Positions 8,561-18,300 of a stretch of 33,228 nucleotides of DNA are shown piece by piece. The notes beneath the pieces were generated by a model. That model made no database searches, was not told the origin of the DNA, and saw only the letters and a program-made list of their open reading frames with translations. Every line of letters begins with the position of its first letter. The stretch's first letter is position 1. The stretch comes from CAYFUF01 sp964346245. GTDB taxonomy: Bacteria; Bacillota; Clostridia; Tissierellales; Peptoniphilaceae. Both the position numbers and the translations under genes were made by a program. The stretch is from contig CAYFUF010000016.1 in assembly GCA_964346245.1 (NCBI GenBank), positions 1 to 33,228 on the forward strand, written 5' to 3'.

Positions 8561-9953
8561 GGAATATAAAACCATAACAGAAGTATCCGGTTCCATCATG
8601 CTGGTCACTGGTGTCCAAGGTGTCAAGTACGAGGAGCTTGTGGATATTCAATTGCAAAACGGTGAAGTGAGACGTGGTAAGGTTCTTGAGGTTGGCGATG
8701 ACGCTACCTTGGTCCAAGTCTTCGAGGGTTCTTCGGGCATCAACATGAAGGATACCTCGGTCCGCTTCTTAGGACGCCCCCAAGAGTTAGGGGTTTCTGA
8801 AGACATGATTGGCCGTGTATTTGACGGACTGGGTAATCCTATCGATGACGGTCCAAAGATTATGGCTGAGCAAAACTTAGATATCAATGGGTCGGCTATC
8901 AACCCATTCGCTAGATTGTATCCTGAGGAGTTCATCCAAACAGGAATCTCTGCAATCGATGGCTTGAACACCCTTGTTCGTGGCCAGAAGTTACCAATTT
9001 TCTCTGGAAACGGTATGCCCCATAACCAGTTGGCTGCACAGATTGCCCGCCAAGCCCAGGTGCGAGGCACAGATGATAAGTTCGCCGTCGTCTTTGGGGC
9101 AATGGGCATTACCTTCGAAGAGTCCCAATTCTTCATCAACGACTTTAAAGAGACAGGGGCAATAAACCGGGCGGTCCTCTTCATGAACCTAGCAGATGAC
9201 CCAACGATTGAGCGTATCTCTACACCAAGAATTGCACTGACCGCAGCGGAGTACTTGGCTTTTGAAAAGGGCATGCACGTTCTGGTTATCCTGACGGATA
9301 TGACCAACTATGCGGAGGCTCTCCGCGAGGTGTCCGCAGCTCGTAAGGAAGTGCCAGGCCGCCGTGGCTATCCAGGCTACCTCTACACTGACCTTTCTCA
9401 GATTTATGAGAGAGCGGGAAGGATTAAGGGGTCTCCAGGCTCCATCACTCAAATTCCAATCCTGACCATGCCAGAGGATGATATTACTCACCCTATCCCA
9501 GACTTGACAGGCTACATCACAGAGGGACAGATCCTCTTGAAGCGGGATATCTATAACAGGGGCATCAACCCTCCAATCGACATTCTTCCTTCCTTGTCCC
9601 GTTTGAAGGATAAGGGTATTGGTGAAGGAAAAACGAGAGAAGACCACGCTGCAACCATGAACCAGATTTATGCTGGTGTTGCCCGAGGCCGTAATGCCAA
9701 GGAGCTATCCACCATCTTAGGTGAGGCAGCCCTGTCTGATGCAGAGATTGCCTTCGCTAAGTTCTCCGACGAGTTCGATAAGCGTTATGTAGACCAAGGT
9801 TTCTACACCAACCGGACAATCGAGGAGACCTTGGACTTAGGTTGGGACCTGATGAAGATCCTACCAAGAGAAGAGTTGAAGCGTATCAAGGATGACATGA
9901 TTGACAAGTATTTAGGCAAAGCTGATGGAGAATCGGAAAACGAGGTGAAGTAG
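8553..9953 (+). CDS. ntpB: V-type ATPase regulatory/nucleotide-binding subunit B
   Basis: This 466-residue non-catalytic subunit alternates with A in the head. It lacks a P-loop: the equivalent position reads IFSGNGMPHNQLAAQI. It retains the arginine finger, Arg350, in LPSLSRLKDKG, the same number as in E. hirae B, which contributes to the catalytic site of A. SPGSITQIPILTMPEDD is a family signature. GGGAGGTG at 8541-8548 sets the ATG, which overlaps the A gene. The stop codon TAG directly abuts the ATG of the D gene. Confidence 0.97.
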   Translation: MLKEYKTITEVSGSIMLVTGVQGVKYEELVDIQLQNGEVRRGKVLEVGDDATLVQVFEGSSGINMKDTSVRFLGRPQELGVSEDMIGRVFDGLGNPIDDGPKIMAEQNLDINGSAINPFARLYPEEFIQTGISAIDGLNTLVRGQKLPIFSGNGMPHNQLAAQIARQAQVRGTDDKFAVVFGAMGITFEESQFFINDFKETGAINRAVLFMNLADDPTIERISTPRIALTAAEYLAFEKGMHVLVILTDMTNYAEALREVSAARKEVPGRRGYPGYLYTDLSQIYERAGRIKGSPGSITQIPILTMPEDDITHPIPDLTGYITEGQILLKRDIYNRGINPPIDILPSLSRLKDKGIGEGKTREDHAATMNQIYAGVARGRNAKELSTILGEAALSDAEIAFAKFSDEFDKRYVDQGFYTNRTIEETLDLGWDLMKILPREELKRIKDDMIDKYLGKADGESENEVK

Positions 9954-10646
9954 ATGGCCCGTTTAAATGTGAATCCGACCAGGATGGTCCTAGCGGAATT
10001 GAAAGGCCGTCTGTCTGTTGCCAAGAATGGTCACAAGCTCCTGAAGGACAAGCAGGATGAGCTGATGCGCCGCTTCATCGAGCTAGCCAAGGAGAATAGG
10101 GCAGTCAGGACCAGAGTCGAAGAGGCATTGAAGAAGTCGTTTCAGTCCTTCTCTATGGCAAGCGCCGTGATGAGCCCTGAAATGCTAGAGAATGCCCTCA
10201 TGAGCTCTAAGCAGACTCTAGAGGTGGACGTCAAGACCAATAATGTCATGAGTGTCCGCATCCCTGAATTTACTTTCCACCGGTCTGCGGTGGAGGGTGA
10301 CCAAGATGCCAGCCCTTTCCCATACGGTTTCGCCCAGACATCTGCAGAGCTGGATGTCGCCTTGGAGGAATTGAATGGGGTAATGGAGCAGCTCTTAGAG
10401 CTAACAGAGATTGAAAAGGGCAGCCAGCTGATGGCGGACGAGATCGAATCCACCAGGCGGCGTGTCAATGCCTTGGAGTATCGAACCATACCAGATTTGG
10501 AAGAGACCATCCGCTATATCCGCATGAAGTTAGAGGAAGAAGACCGAGCAACGATCTCTAGATTGCTCAAGGTAAAGGATCTGATTACTCAGGTCAAGGA
10601 GACGGGAGAGATTTCTATCGACCGTTACCTGCAAACCAACCAATAA
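9954..10646 (+). CDS. ntpD: V-type ATPase subunit D (central shaft)
   Basis: This 230-residue protein is the rotating coiled-coil shaft, equivalent to gamma of F-ATPases. The N-terminal helix begins NVNPTRMVLAELKGRLSVA, characteristic of the family. The C-terminal helix includes RRRVNALEYRTIPDLEETI, which is strongly conserved. It is slightly longer than E. hirae NtpD (about 210). The ATG follows the B stop codon without a gap, and a GAGGTG site lies at the end of the B gene. It is the last gene of the operon; no ntpJ K+ transporter follows. Confidence 0.95.
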   Translation: MARLNVNPTRMVLAELKGRLSVAKNGHKLLKDKQDELMRRFIELAKENRAVRTRVEEALKKSFQSFSMASAVMSPEMLENALMSSKQTLEVDVKTNNVMSVRIPEFTFHRSAVEGDQDASPFPYGFAQTSAELDVALEELNGVMEQLLELTEIEKGSQLMADEIESTRRRVNALEYRTIPDLEETIRYIRMKLEEEDRATISRLLKVKDLITQVKETGEISIDRYLQTNQ

Positions 10647-10664
10647 AATTGGGACGTACAAGCC

Positions 10665-10707
10665 AAGAACCAGGAAGACTTATGGCACTTTCTGGTTCTT
10701 TTTTTGT
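10665..10707 (+). terminator. terminator of the V-ATPase operon
   Basis: AAGAACCAG at 10665-10673 pairs perfectly with CTGGTTCTT at 10692-10700, followed by a run of T to about 10705. It ends the nine-gene ATPase transcript 19 bases after the last stop codon. Confidence 0.9.
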
Positions 10708-11050
10708 GCTAATGTGGAGGAAAGAGGTCAACTTATTACAAATGTATTACACTTAACGGAATCATAGGACAAGTTGATACTGTTGAGTGAACGTGTAAAA
10801 GTGACCCAAACTGGTCAAAATACCTATTTTAAGCACTAAATAACCGCTTTTTTTAGGTAAGAATAAAAACTATTTTTCTAGAATAACTTGTAATCTTTAC
10901 GAAAAATTAACACGGGAAAATTACAATCATATTGGTTCTTTAGGCGTTGTAAAACAGCGGTTAAAAGGGGAAATCAAAATTCAACTTTTAGCGCTATATA
11001 TAAAGTGAAGCCAACGATGAAGTTGTTAGGTCTACAGTACGGAGGGGGAA
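10708..11050 (+). promoter_or_regulatory. AT-rich leader/regulatory region before the FHA-kinase cluster
   Basis: This 343-base non-coding gap is more AT-rich than its neighbours. The core TGTAA or its complement TTACA occurs six times, at 10736, 10747, 10794, 10889, 10921 and 10948, some within the longer form ATTACAA/TTGTAAT. A TGACC-N6-GGTCA inverted repeat lies at 10802-10817. TAACCGCT at 10841-10848 and AGCGGTTA at 10956-10963 are perfect complements that could pair over about 100 bases. No clear -35/-10 pair and no known riboswitch class was recognised. TATATA at 10995-11000 is a possible -10. CGGAGGGGG just before 11051 is the ribosome-binding site of the first gene. Confidence 0.4.
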
Positions 11051-12334
11051 ATGGCAAAGTTTAAAGCACATGTGAAAGACGTTCAGTTATTTGTCCGGGT
11101 CAAGTTATCCAGCAAGGATCAGGTGGTCTACCAAGAGCTGGACTACATCAAAAATCAGCCCATGCGGGGATTTTTGCGCCCAAGCTATCGGAAGACACTC
11201 TTCGGCCAAGCAATCGAATATACGGGGCCTATGGGCATCAGTATCAGTGAGCGCTTAGCTAGGCCGTTATCGAAATATGATTTTTTCTTTATTATTGCCC
11301 AAATCATTGAGGCAAACAGGAAGCTCATGACCAACAACCTCTTTATGGACAATTTGGTCTTGACTCAAAATGAGGTCTTCATCAACGAGACGACCAAAGA
11401 GCTTCAATTCATCTACCTTCCTATCGTTAATAATGTACTACCATCCGATCCGCTCAATTTCATGCGTTCTATTGTTTACGCTTTTAAAACAATGCCTGAC
11501 GAGAATCCCGAGTATATCACTCGCTTCAATATGTTTTTAAATCGTCTGGGTTTATTCAACCCTGAAGTCATCAATAATTACATCAACCAAGAAGACCCCC
11601 GCATCATTCCTTTAATAAGGAAGAATTCGATTGGGCATAGCGGGTTTATGGCCCATGACAAATCTTATCTAGAGGCTCAAATGGATCAGGCGACTGACAT
11701 ATTGGGACCGGATGGGGACGATGCGACGAATCTACTTAGTCCAGAGAATGAGCCTAACTTTGGCCAATACTTCAGCACGCCAAGCCCCAGACAGGAGCAT
11801 GAGGACTTTGAGTATGAGGCAACCGGCCTCCTATCAGAGGACCCATTTACCATTGGACAGATGAATTACTCGCAACAAGCTGGTTTCCAAGAGCCTTACA
11901 AGCAAGGCAACCAGCCTGGTTTTTATGCTCAAATGTTTTATCCTCCCCAAGGAAACGGTGAGGATTACGCTGAAGGGACTACCCTTCTTTCTCAATCGAT
12001 GAGCGAGGGGGTTAAAGCGGGCAGGGCGGCACCCGATTACCGGCCTAAGTTGCTTCGCATCTGTGACAATCAGGTCGTTATCATCGACAAGCCGGTATTT
12101 CGCATAGGAAAAGAAAAGAGCTATGTCGACTACTTCATCGGGGACAATTCAGCGATATCCAGAAGCCACGCCGATATCATTAACCGAGGAGATACCTACT
12201 ATATTAGCGATTTGAATTCGAAGAACTTCACTTTCCTCAACGGCATTAAGCTGGTGCCTAACCAAGAGACTATCCTCAAGGATGGCGACAAGATCAAATT
12301 TGCCGATGACGAATTTGTCTTCCTTTGTTCCTAA
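11051..12334 (+). CDS. FHA-domain protein with N-terminal DUF6382-like domain
   Basis: This 427-residue cytoplasmic protein has three parts. Residues about 1-180 resemble the DUF6382 domain that often precedes FHA domains in Firmicutes. Residues about 200-330 are low-complexity and contain three T-x-L-L motifs with the threonine at 226, 258 and 310 (ATNLLSPE, ATGLLSED, GTTLLSQS). Residues about 345-427 form an FHA domain with the phosphothreonine-binding pattern FRIGKE, ISRSHADI and LNSKNFTFLNG. FHA domains bind pThr peptides; the linker motifs could be phosphorylated by the kinase two genes downstream and bind in cis or in trans. It is the first gene of the cluster and is followed by the phosphatase after 11 bases. 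The partner is inferred from context. Confidence 0.85.
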   Translation: MAKFKAHVKDVQLFVRVKLSSKDQVVYQELDYIKNQPMRGFLRPSYRKTLFGQAIEYTGPMGISISERLARPLSKYDFFFIIAQIIEANRKLMTNNLFMDNLVLTQNEVFINETTKELQFIYLPIVNNVLPSDPLNFMRSIVYAFKTMPDENPEYITRFNMFLNRLGLFNPEVINNYINQEDPRIIPLIRKNSIGHSGFMAHDKSYLEAQMDQATDILGPDGDDATNLLSPENEPNFGQYFSTPSPRQEHEDFEYEATGLLSEDPFTIGQMNYSQQAGFQEPYKQGNQPGFYAQMFYPPQGNGEDYAEGTTLLSQSMSEGVKAGRAAPDYRPKLLRICDNQVVIIDKPVFRIGKEKSYVDYFIGDNSAISRSHADIINRGDTYYISDLNSKNFTFLNGIKLVPNQETILKDGDKIKFADDEFVFLCS

Positions 12335-12345
12335 GGAGGGGCTCT

Positions 12346-13104
12346 ATGCATTTCACAGCAACGATAGATACCGACATCGGCCGGAAGGATGTCAACCAAG
12401 ACAGCGTTTTATTGAAGCATGCGCAGACCGATAAGGGAGAGGTCATCTTCCTCGCCGTTTGTGACGGCTTGGGCGGTCTGAAGATGGGTGAGGTGGCGAG
12501 TGCTACGGTCATACGAGCCTTCGCTAAGTGGTTCGATAAGGACCTCCCTCAAGAACTTGAGCATAGAGACATGGGCATTATTGGTCACAAGATGGACCTG
12601 CTCTTGCGAGAGATAAGCAGCCGCATTATGGACCACGGAATGGACCACCAGGTCACTCTGGGGACCACTTTTACCGGCCTCTTGCTCATCAACGAAGACC
12701 TCTTGATTGTCCATGTGGGCGACTCCAGGGTCTACCACATCCGAGACAACATTGAACAGCTTACCGCTGATCACACCTTTGTCGCTAGAGAGATTGCTCG
12801 AGGTGCAATGAGCGTGGAACAAGCTAAAGTAGATAGAAGAAGAAACACCCTCCTCCAAGCGGTCGGGGCGACGGAAAACCTACAGCCTCAGATTATTCAT
12901 GGCAAGACCAAGAAGGGAACTTACCTCGTTTGCTCCGATGGCTTCCGACATGAAGTCACAGGCAAGGAGATGGTGGAATACTTCGCACCAGACCACTTGC
13001 AAGATAAGCAGATTATGCATAACCACGCTAGATCGCTGATGCACCTAGCCAAAGAGCGCAGGGAAAGAGACAACATCTCCGTCGCTCTGGTCAAGGTAGA
13101 ATGA
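12346..13104 (+). CDS. PP2C-family Ser/Thr protein phosphatase
   Basis: This 252-residue cytoplasmic, metal-dependent phosphatase should dephosphorylate substrates of the adjacent kinase. The PP2C motifs appear in order: GRKDVNQDS near the N-terminus, the metal-binding VCDGLGGLKMGEVAS, TTFTGLLL, VHVGDSRVYHI, LTADHTFVARE, a late VCSDGF, and the C-terminal RDNISVALVKV. The Asp residues of the metal centre are all present. AAGGAGGGG at 12333-12340 fixes the start at ATG 12346. Its stop codon overlaps a possible ATG of the kinase gene (ATGA), so the pair is translationally coupled. It resembles PrpC/Stp in role but sits outside the usual rsgA-rpe context. Confidence 0.93.
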   Translation: MHFTATIDTDIGRKDVNQDSVLLKHAQTDKGEVIFLAVCDGLGGLKMGEVASATVIRAFAKWFDKDLPQELEHRDMGIIGHKMDLLLREISSRIMDHGMDHQVTLGTTFTGLLLINEDLLIVHVGDSRVYHIRDNIEQLTADHTFVAREIARGAMSVEQAKVDRRRNTLLQAVGATENLQPQIIHGKTKKGTYLVCSDGFRHEVTGKEMVEYFAPDHLQDKQIMHNHARSLMHLAKERRERDNISVALVKVE

Positions 13105-13112
13105 GAGGGGCC

Positions 13113-14804
13113 ATGGCAAGCATAGGAAATATTATCGATGGAAAATATGAAATATTGAAAGAGATTGGCCGGGGTGGTATGTCTGTTGTCTACTTAGCAA
13201 TGGACAAGAGGCTGAACAAGCAGTGGGCAATCAAGCAGATCCGCAAAAAAGGCAAGGATATCAATGATGAGATTGTCGTCAATAGCTTGGTTGCTGAAGC
13301 CAACATGATGAAGCGGCTTGACCATCCAGCTCTGCCTAGGATTGTCGATATTATTGATACGGGCGACACCATCTACATCGTCATGGACTACATCGAAGGT
13401 GAATCGCTAGATAAGGTGCTTTTTGAATACGGAGCCCAGCCTGAGGAATTGGTTTTGGATTGGGCTAAGCAGCTCTGCGATGCCTTGTCTTACTTACATG
13501 CACAGAAACCACCCATCATTTACCGGGACATGAAACCAGCAAACGTCATGTTGAAGCCGGAAGGTAACTTGAAGATCATTGACTTTGGTATTGCCCGCGA
13601 ATACAAGGAAGATGTCCTAGCCGACACGACAATCCTTGGCACCAACGGCTTTGCTGCCCCAGAACAGTATGGGGCAAGGCAAACGGATGGCCGAACAGAT
13701 ATCTACGGTTTGGGCATGACCATGCATAACCTCTTGACGGGAATTGATCCCAGACCTAAGGATTACGTCTACGCCCCAGTTCGTCAATGGAATCCTCAGC
13801 TTTCTGAAGGTATCGAAATCATTATCGACAAGTGTACAGCTCCTGCTATGGAGAACCGCTACCAGAATGCTAACGAACTCATGTATGATCTGGAGCATCC
13901 AGACCTTATTACCCAAGGTTACAAGAGGACTCAAAAGAGAAGGTTTACTGGTTTTGCTGTAGCAGCAGCTTTGTCTATAATCCTCTTTTTGACCGGCCTA
14001 GGGACAAGAGTCTGGGCGACCAATATCAACAACAACGACTACGACAAGCTAGTTAATGTCATTGCATCGATGGACCTCGACAGTAAGATTTATAACTACG
14101 AGAAGGCGGCAGCTATCTATCCCTATAACATTACCGCCTACCAGCGAATGCTAGATGCCTACGAGGACAGCGGTAAGTTTGGCAAAAGGGAGAGCGACCA
14201 GTTCCTCGCTTTATTCAATGCCAATAGGGAAGGCTTCGATCAGACCAGCCCTGAGCTAGCTGAACTCAATTACAAGATCGGCATGATGTATTTCAATTAC
14301 TACACGGAGGGTGGCGAGCTGGCTAGTCTATCGACTCGTATCCAAAAAGCCTATCCATTCTTCGAGGCCAATTATAACAATGACAGCATTGAGGGTGGCT
14401 TTAGTACGAAGGACTTATCCGATTGCTACTACCAGATATGCTCCTTTTATCGCCAGTATATTCTGAACACCACAACCGTCGAAGAAGCATCCAAAGGAAA
14501 CTATGACGTTCTGCTGAGTCAAATTGATCAGACGATTGAATCGATTAAGTCAGCAGGGGCCTACGACCAACTCAGTCTGTACAATGGCGTCTTCCTTCTG
14601 ATCAATGACCAAAGGACCAACATGGCATTGACCGGAGTGCGGGAAGAAGACCTCTACAGAATCTTGACCAAAATCACAGATAACACGGCTGCCTTAGTTG
14701 TTCAGAAGTTTCAATCGAAAGCCCTGCAAGATGAGATCTTAGCTAATGTTAATGAGACGATTCAGGCGGTCAATCGCAGCTATAGAAATGTAAAGGAGCG
14801 TTAG
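13113..14804 (+). CDS. transmembrane Ser/Thr protein kinase with non-PASTA ectodomain
   Basis: This 563-residue Hanks-type kinase is anchored by one membrane helix. The glycine loop is IGRGGMSVVY (residues 18-27), the ATP-binding lysine is Lys41, the catalytic aspartate is Asp139 in YRDMKPAN, and DFG begins at Asp157. The activation segment contains TTILGTNGFAAPEQYG. A single hydrophobic segment lies at about 279-300. The remaining 260 residues, outside the cell, are helical and TPR-like (for example YEKAAAIYPYNITAYQRMLDAYEDSG) rather than PASTA repeats. The start could be ATG 13113, matching the family N-terminus, or ATG 13101, which overlaps the phosphatase stop; both ribosome-binding sites are weak. 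It likely phosphorylates the T-x-L-L proteins beside it (inference). Confidence 0.92.
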   Translation: MASIGNIIDGKYEILKEIGRGGMSVVYLAMDKRLNKQWAIKQIRKKGKDINDEIVVNSLVAEANMMKRLDHPALPRIVDIIDTGDTIYIVMDYIEGESLDKVLFEYGAQPEELVLDWAKQLCDALSYLHAQKPPIIYRDMKPANVMLKPEGNLKIIDFGIAREYKEDVLADTTILGTNGFAAPEQYGARQTDGRTDIYGLGMTMHNLLTGIDPRPKDYVYAPVRQWNPQLSEGIEIIIDKCTAPAMENRYQNANELMYDLEHPDLITQGYKRTQKRRFTGFAVAAALSIILFLTGLGTRVWATNINNNDYDKLVNVIASMDLDSKIYNYEKAAAIYPYNITAYQRMLDAYEDSGKFGKRESDQFLALFNANREGFDQTSPELAELNYKIGMMYFNYYTEGGELASLSTRIQKAYPFFEANYNNDSIEGGFSTKDLSDCYYQICSFYRQYILNTTTVEEASKGNYDVLLSQIDQTIESIKSAGAYDQLSLYNGVFLLINDQRTNMALTGVREEDLYRILTKITDNTAALVVQKFQSKALQDEILANVNETIQAVNRSYRNVKER

Positions 14805-14805
14805 G

Positions 14806-15273
14806 ATGGCTCAAACGTTGAATGCAGTATCGGTTGCAAGTTTCATCCTGGGCGCAGTTTTCCTTTTCATTGCAGTCTACTTGTGGTTTCACTTCGATAT
14901 CCCAACCATCTTTGGCGCCCTGACTGGAAGAACGGCGAAGAAGTCCATCGCCAAGTTTCGTGAAGAGAATACCAAGTCAGCTTATACGGGTTACAGGAGA
15001 TCATCCGCTAATGATAACCGGCCGACAGTGACCAAGGAAATTACTAGCGGGAACCGAATAAGCCCATACGGCAGCGAAAATGCTACAGAGCTCTTGGAGG
15101 AGAATAAGCCGCCAAGGGAGCTCGAAGAAACTGCGCTGCTCAGTGAAATCGACCGAGAGAAAGAAAAGAGAACCGGGTTAAGCAGGGAAAAGAAGCAGGA
15201 AGAAAGTAAAGCACCTTCCTTCGTCCTCCTCGAGGAAAGCATTTTAACCGAGACCCAGGAAGTTATAGAGTAA
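14806..15273 (+). CDS. single-pass membrane protein with acidic T-x-L-L tail
   Basis: This 155-residue protein has one hydrophobic helix (residues about 8-28), followed by basic residues (GRTAKKSIAKFR). That places the N-terminus outside and the long tail in the cytoplasm. The tail is low-complexity and charged. It carries two copies of the motif also seen in the FHA protein: NATELLEE (Thr94) and ETALLSE (Thr109). These have Leu at +3 from the threonine, as expected for an FHA ligand if phosphorylated. I infer a membrane adaptor that recruits the FHA protein once phosphorylated by the kinase. AAAGGAGCG supports the ATG start one base after the kinase stop codon. No known family was recognised. 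Confidence 0.75.
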   Translation: MAQTLNAVSVASFILGAVFLFIAVYLWFHFDIPTIFGALTGRTAKKSIAKFREENTKSAYTGYRRSSANDNRPTVTKEITSGNRISPYGSENATELLEENKPPRELEETALLSEIDREKEKRTGLSREKKQEESKAPSFVLLEESILTETQEVIE

Positions 15274-15304
15274 GGATTGAAGGATAATAAACATGGAGGA
15301 AAGA

Positions 15305-18300
15305 ATGAAAACCAGCTTTGTAAAAGAGAGAAGGGGACTTGCCTTATTTCTTGCCCTACTTATCATGCTTACCGCAATTCCTTTCCACGCCTTTGTTAAG
15401 GCGGAGGAAGCTTTCGTTACAGTAAGTGTAGTGGACCAAGAAGGAAGCCCTGTAAAGGACGCTACCATTGATTTCAACATTATAGCCAATCAGGACATTC
15501 CAGACCCTAATGCGGTGGAAGTACCGGAACCTGTTGATGGGGAAGAACAGCCTGATCCTATTGAAGAGGATAAGCCTAACCTTTACAACCAAGGCGATGT
15601 GTTGGCGGAAGGTCAAGTGACTACTGATGATAACGGTAGGGCTAACGTTTTAAGCATGGATAAGTTTTTTGAGGATGCTTTAGATTTTACTTACCTTATT
15701 GGGGGCCCAGGTGTTACTTCAAAATCAGGAGTAAGCGTTCTTTCACTAGACAATCAATTTTCCGTTGAAGTGCTACTCATAAAAGGAGTTAATCAACCTC
15801 TAGTCGATGGTAAAGCACCCGCTTTTACGTTATCTAGACCTCTTAATGACAATGAGAGCATAAACTTTACCATTGTAGAGAAACCTATTAAGCCTTATAA
15901 CATGGGTGTTTTGCAAAAAGAGATTCCTATCATTCAAAGTGCTGGTGAGTATCGTATAACGGTTGAAATAATGAGAGACAATATTTATAAGTTTACTGAG
16001 GCTCAGTTCGATTCCACTATTCAAATGGGAACAATCAACCTTGATGAGATAGATTGGACCTTATTGCCAAATGATGAGGATTATAGCGTCGCTAAACAGA
16101 CAACTGCGAGTATCCCCTACGATGGGCAGGAACATGACGCTATACAGGTTAATCTTCCAGAGTGGAAACCAGTACCGGGTAAGTATCGTTTTCGATTACC
16201 AGGCGATGAAAGACCAATAGAAGAGCTTTTTGATCGCCCTATCACCATTCCCAAAGTGAAGAGTGTGGGAGAATATACTTTTGATTTAATTGTTCAAAGA
16301 TACGATTATCATTACCTAGTTCAGGAGATGAAGGTAACAGTTACCGATGGTGTCATGGCGGATCAGCTGAACGCAAGCACCGTCCGGTCGTCCTATGATG
16401 GCCAAGCAAAAGCTCTTTTAGCGTTCTCCCCTTCAACTTTTAGAGAAGGGGATCAAATCTACTACACCATTACGAAGACAGATTCAAGTGGAGGGACAAG
16501 CGAGTATGCCAGCAACAAAGGCGGCGAGCCACTCACCATCGATGATTCTTTCCCAACCGCTACCGATATTGGCTTCTATAAAATTGATCTAGAAGTAAAG
16601 AGAAATAGCTTCGTACTTACCAAGGCCGGATTTGTTGAACCCACCTATGACGGGGAAGATACGAGAGCCAAAGTACAAAAAGACGTAGAGATGAGCAAGC
16701 TTGCCAATGATTACGCCATCATTGCACCTGCTAGTTTGGGCTTAGCATTCAACGATGAGGCCAATAAGGCCGTCAACCGCAAGATTGACTTTGTTGATAG
16801 TGGCAACACTGAAGATAACACCTATAGTTTCGAAGCAAGCACAATCGCTTCTGATTTAGATTTGGACCATAAACCAGAGATTAAGTATAGCTTCAAGCCA
16901 CTGTACGCCGATTCCAGACCAATCAACGAATTAGTCCAACCCAAGGATGGCACGGCGACTAAGGAAGAACTGGAAGCAGGTATTGATAGCTCAGAAATTG
17001 TCGTCCTCCAGGCGACAGCGTTCACGGTTACCGCTTACACCATCGAAGAGGATGGCTCTATTTTCTATCCAGCTACCGTCAGCGTAAACGTGTTTGCCAA
17101 CAGGGGCGACTTTAACGCTGATCTGATTAAGTTTGTCAACCCTGAAATCGAATATACGCTGAGCAAAACAAAGGTGGTTTCAAAGCAACAAGTCCAGCTG
17201 AATAACCAAGGCATGACAGAAGTACTCAACTCTAGGTACTTGACCTATAGCTTTGAGCTTTCTGAAGACAATCGACCTGATAGTTATGCCGGACTGTCCA
17301 TCGATCCAGTAAGTGGACAAGTTACCATCTCAGATTACGATGAATTAGGGCAGGCGATGTTCCAAGAATTTATGCAAGATCCAGATAACTTTGATGGTTT
17401 CGATGTCACCGTTATAGCTCATCGGGCAGGGCAGCAGGTAGAGGTGGATGGAGAGGTTATTGTCTTTGCACTCGAGGAAGTGGAAAAATATAACCTGAAG
17501 ATTAACTACGGCCCAATTCCTACCCAAGCATTGGTTACAGGAACAGCCTATTCGTTATCGCCAGTTTCGACGAATGGCTGGTATACCAATAACGAAGAGG
17601 TCAGCGTTCGCTTGACAAACAGCAACCCAGAAGTTCCCCTAACCTATACTATTGGCCACATTGGAGCAGACCCCAACAAGGGAGGCTTCACCACGAGAAT
17701 TAGCTTCAAGGATCCTACCCCACAAGCTTACGGCCAAGTGTTAAGTAATAATGGCAAAATTTCAGCCCCATTTGCAATCAAAGGCGTAAGAATAGATAAC
17801 GAAGCACCTTTCGGCCTAGAAATTGACTACGCAATCGACCTATATCATGGGGTGAAAATTTCTGAATTGACCGATCCAATTACCTTGTTCTATAACAAGG
17901 CCTTGAGCCTAGGCAGTTCGGATGGCGTAGCGGTTATTACCTTCTACGCTGAGGATTTGGTATCCGGTGTTAAGGGATTTGACTACGCCATTTCGCCAAG
18001 TGATAGTGCCAAAGCATCAGATAATGAGCTTATTACTGGGGCAGTTCCAGCTACAAGGATAGAAGGCAGCAACCGCTACACGGGGCAGCTGACTTTACCA
18101 CTTGAAGACCTTGCTAATTTGCAATACAACGGCAAAGTATCATTTAAGGCAAAGGATGAAGCGGGCTTGCTCAGTGACTTGTTCAATGACGCGGACCGAG
18201 GCATCGTGGTCATCGTTGATACGCTCAATCCAGAAGCAAAGATAAACTACTATGGTTACCAGATCAACAAAGATTATGATGGTGCTGCCGCTAATCCAGA

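Noticed and set aside
10708..11050. Riboswitch (for example c-di-AMP type) before the FHA gene
   Set aside because: No conserved core of a known class could be recognised; only short repeats and one long-range pairing are visible.
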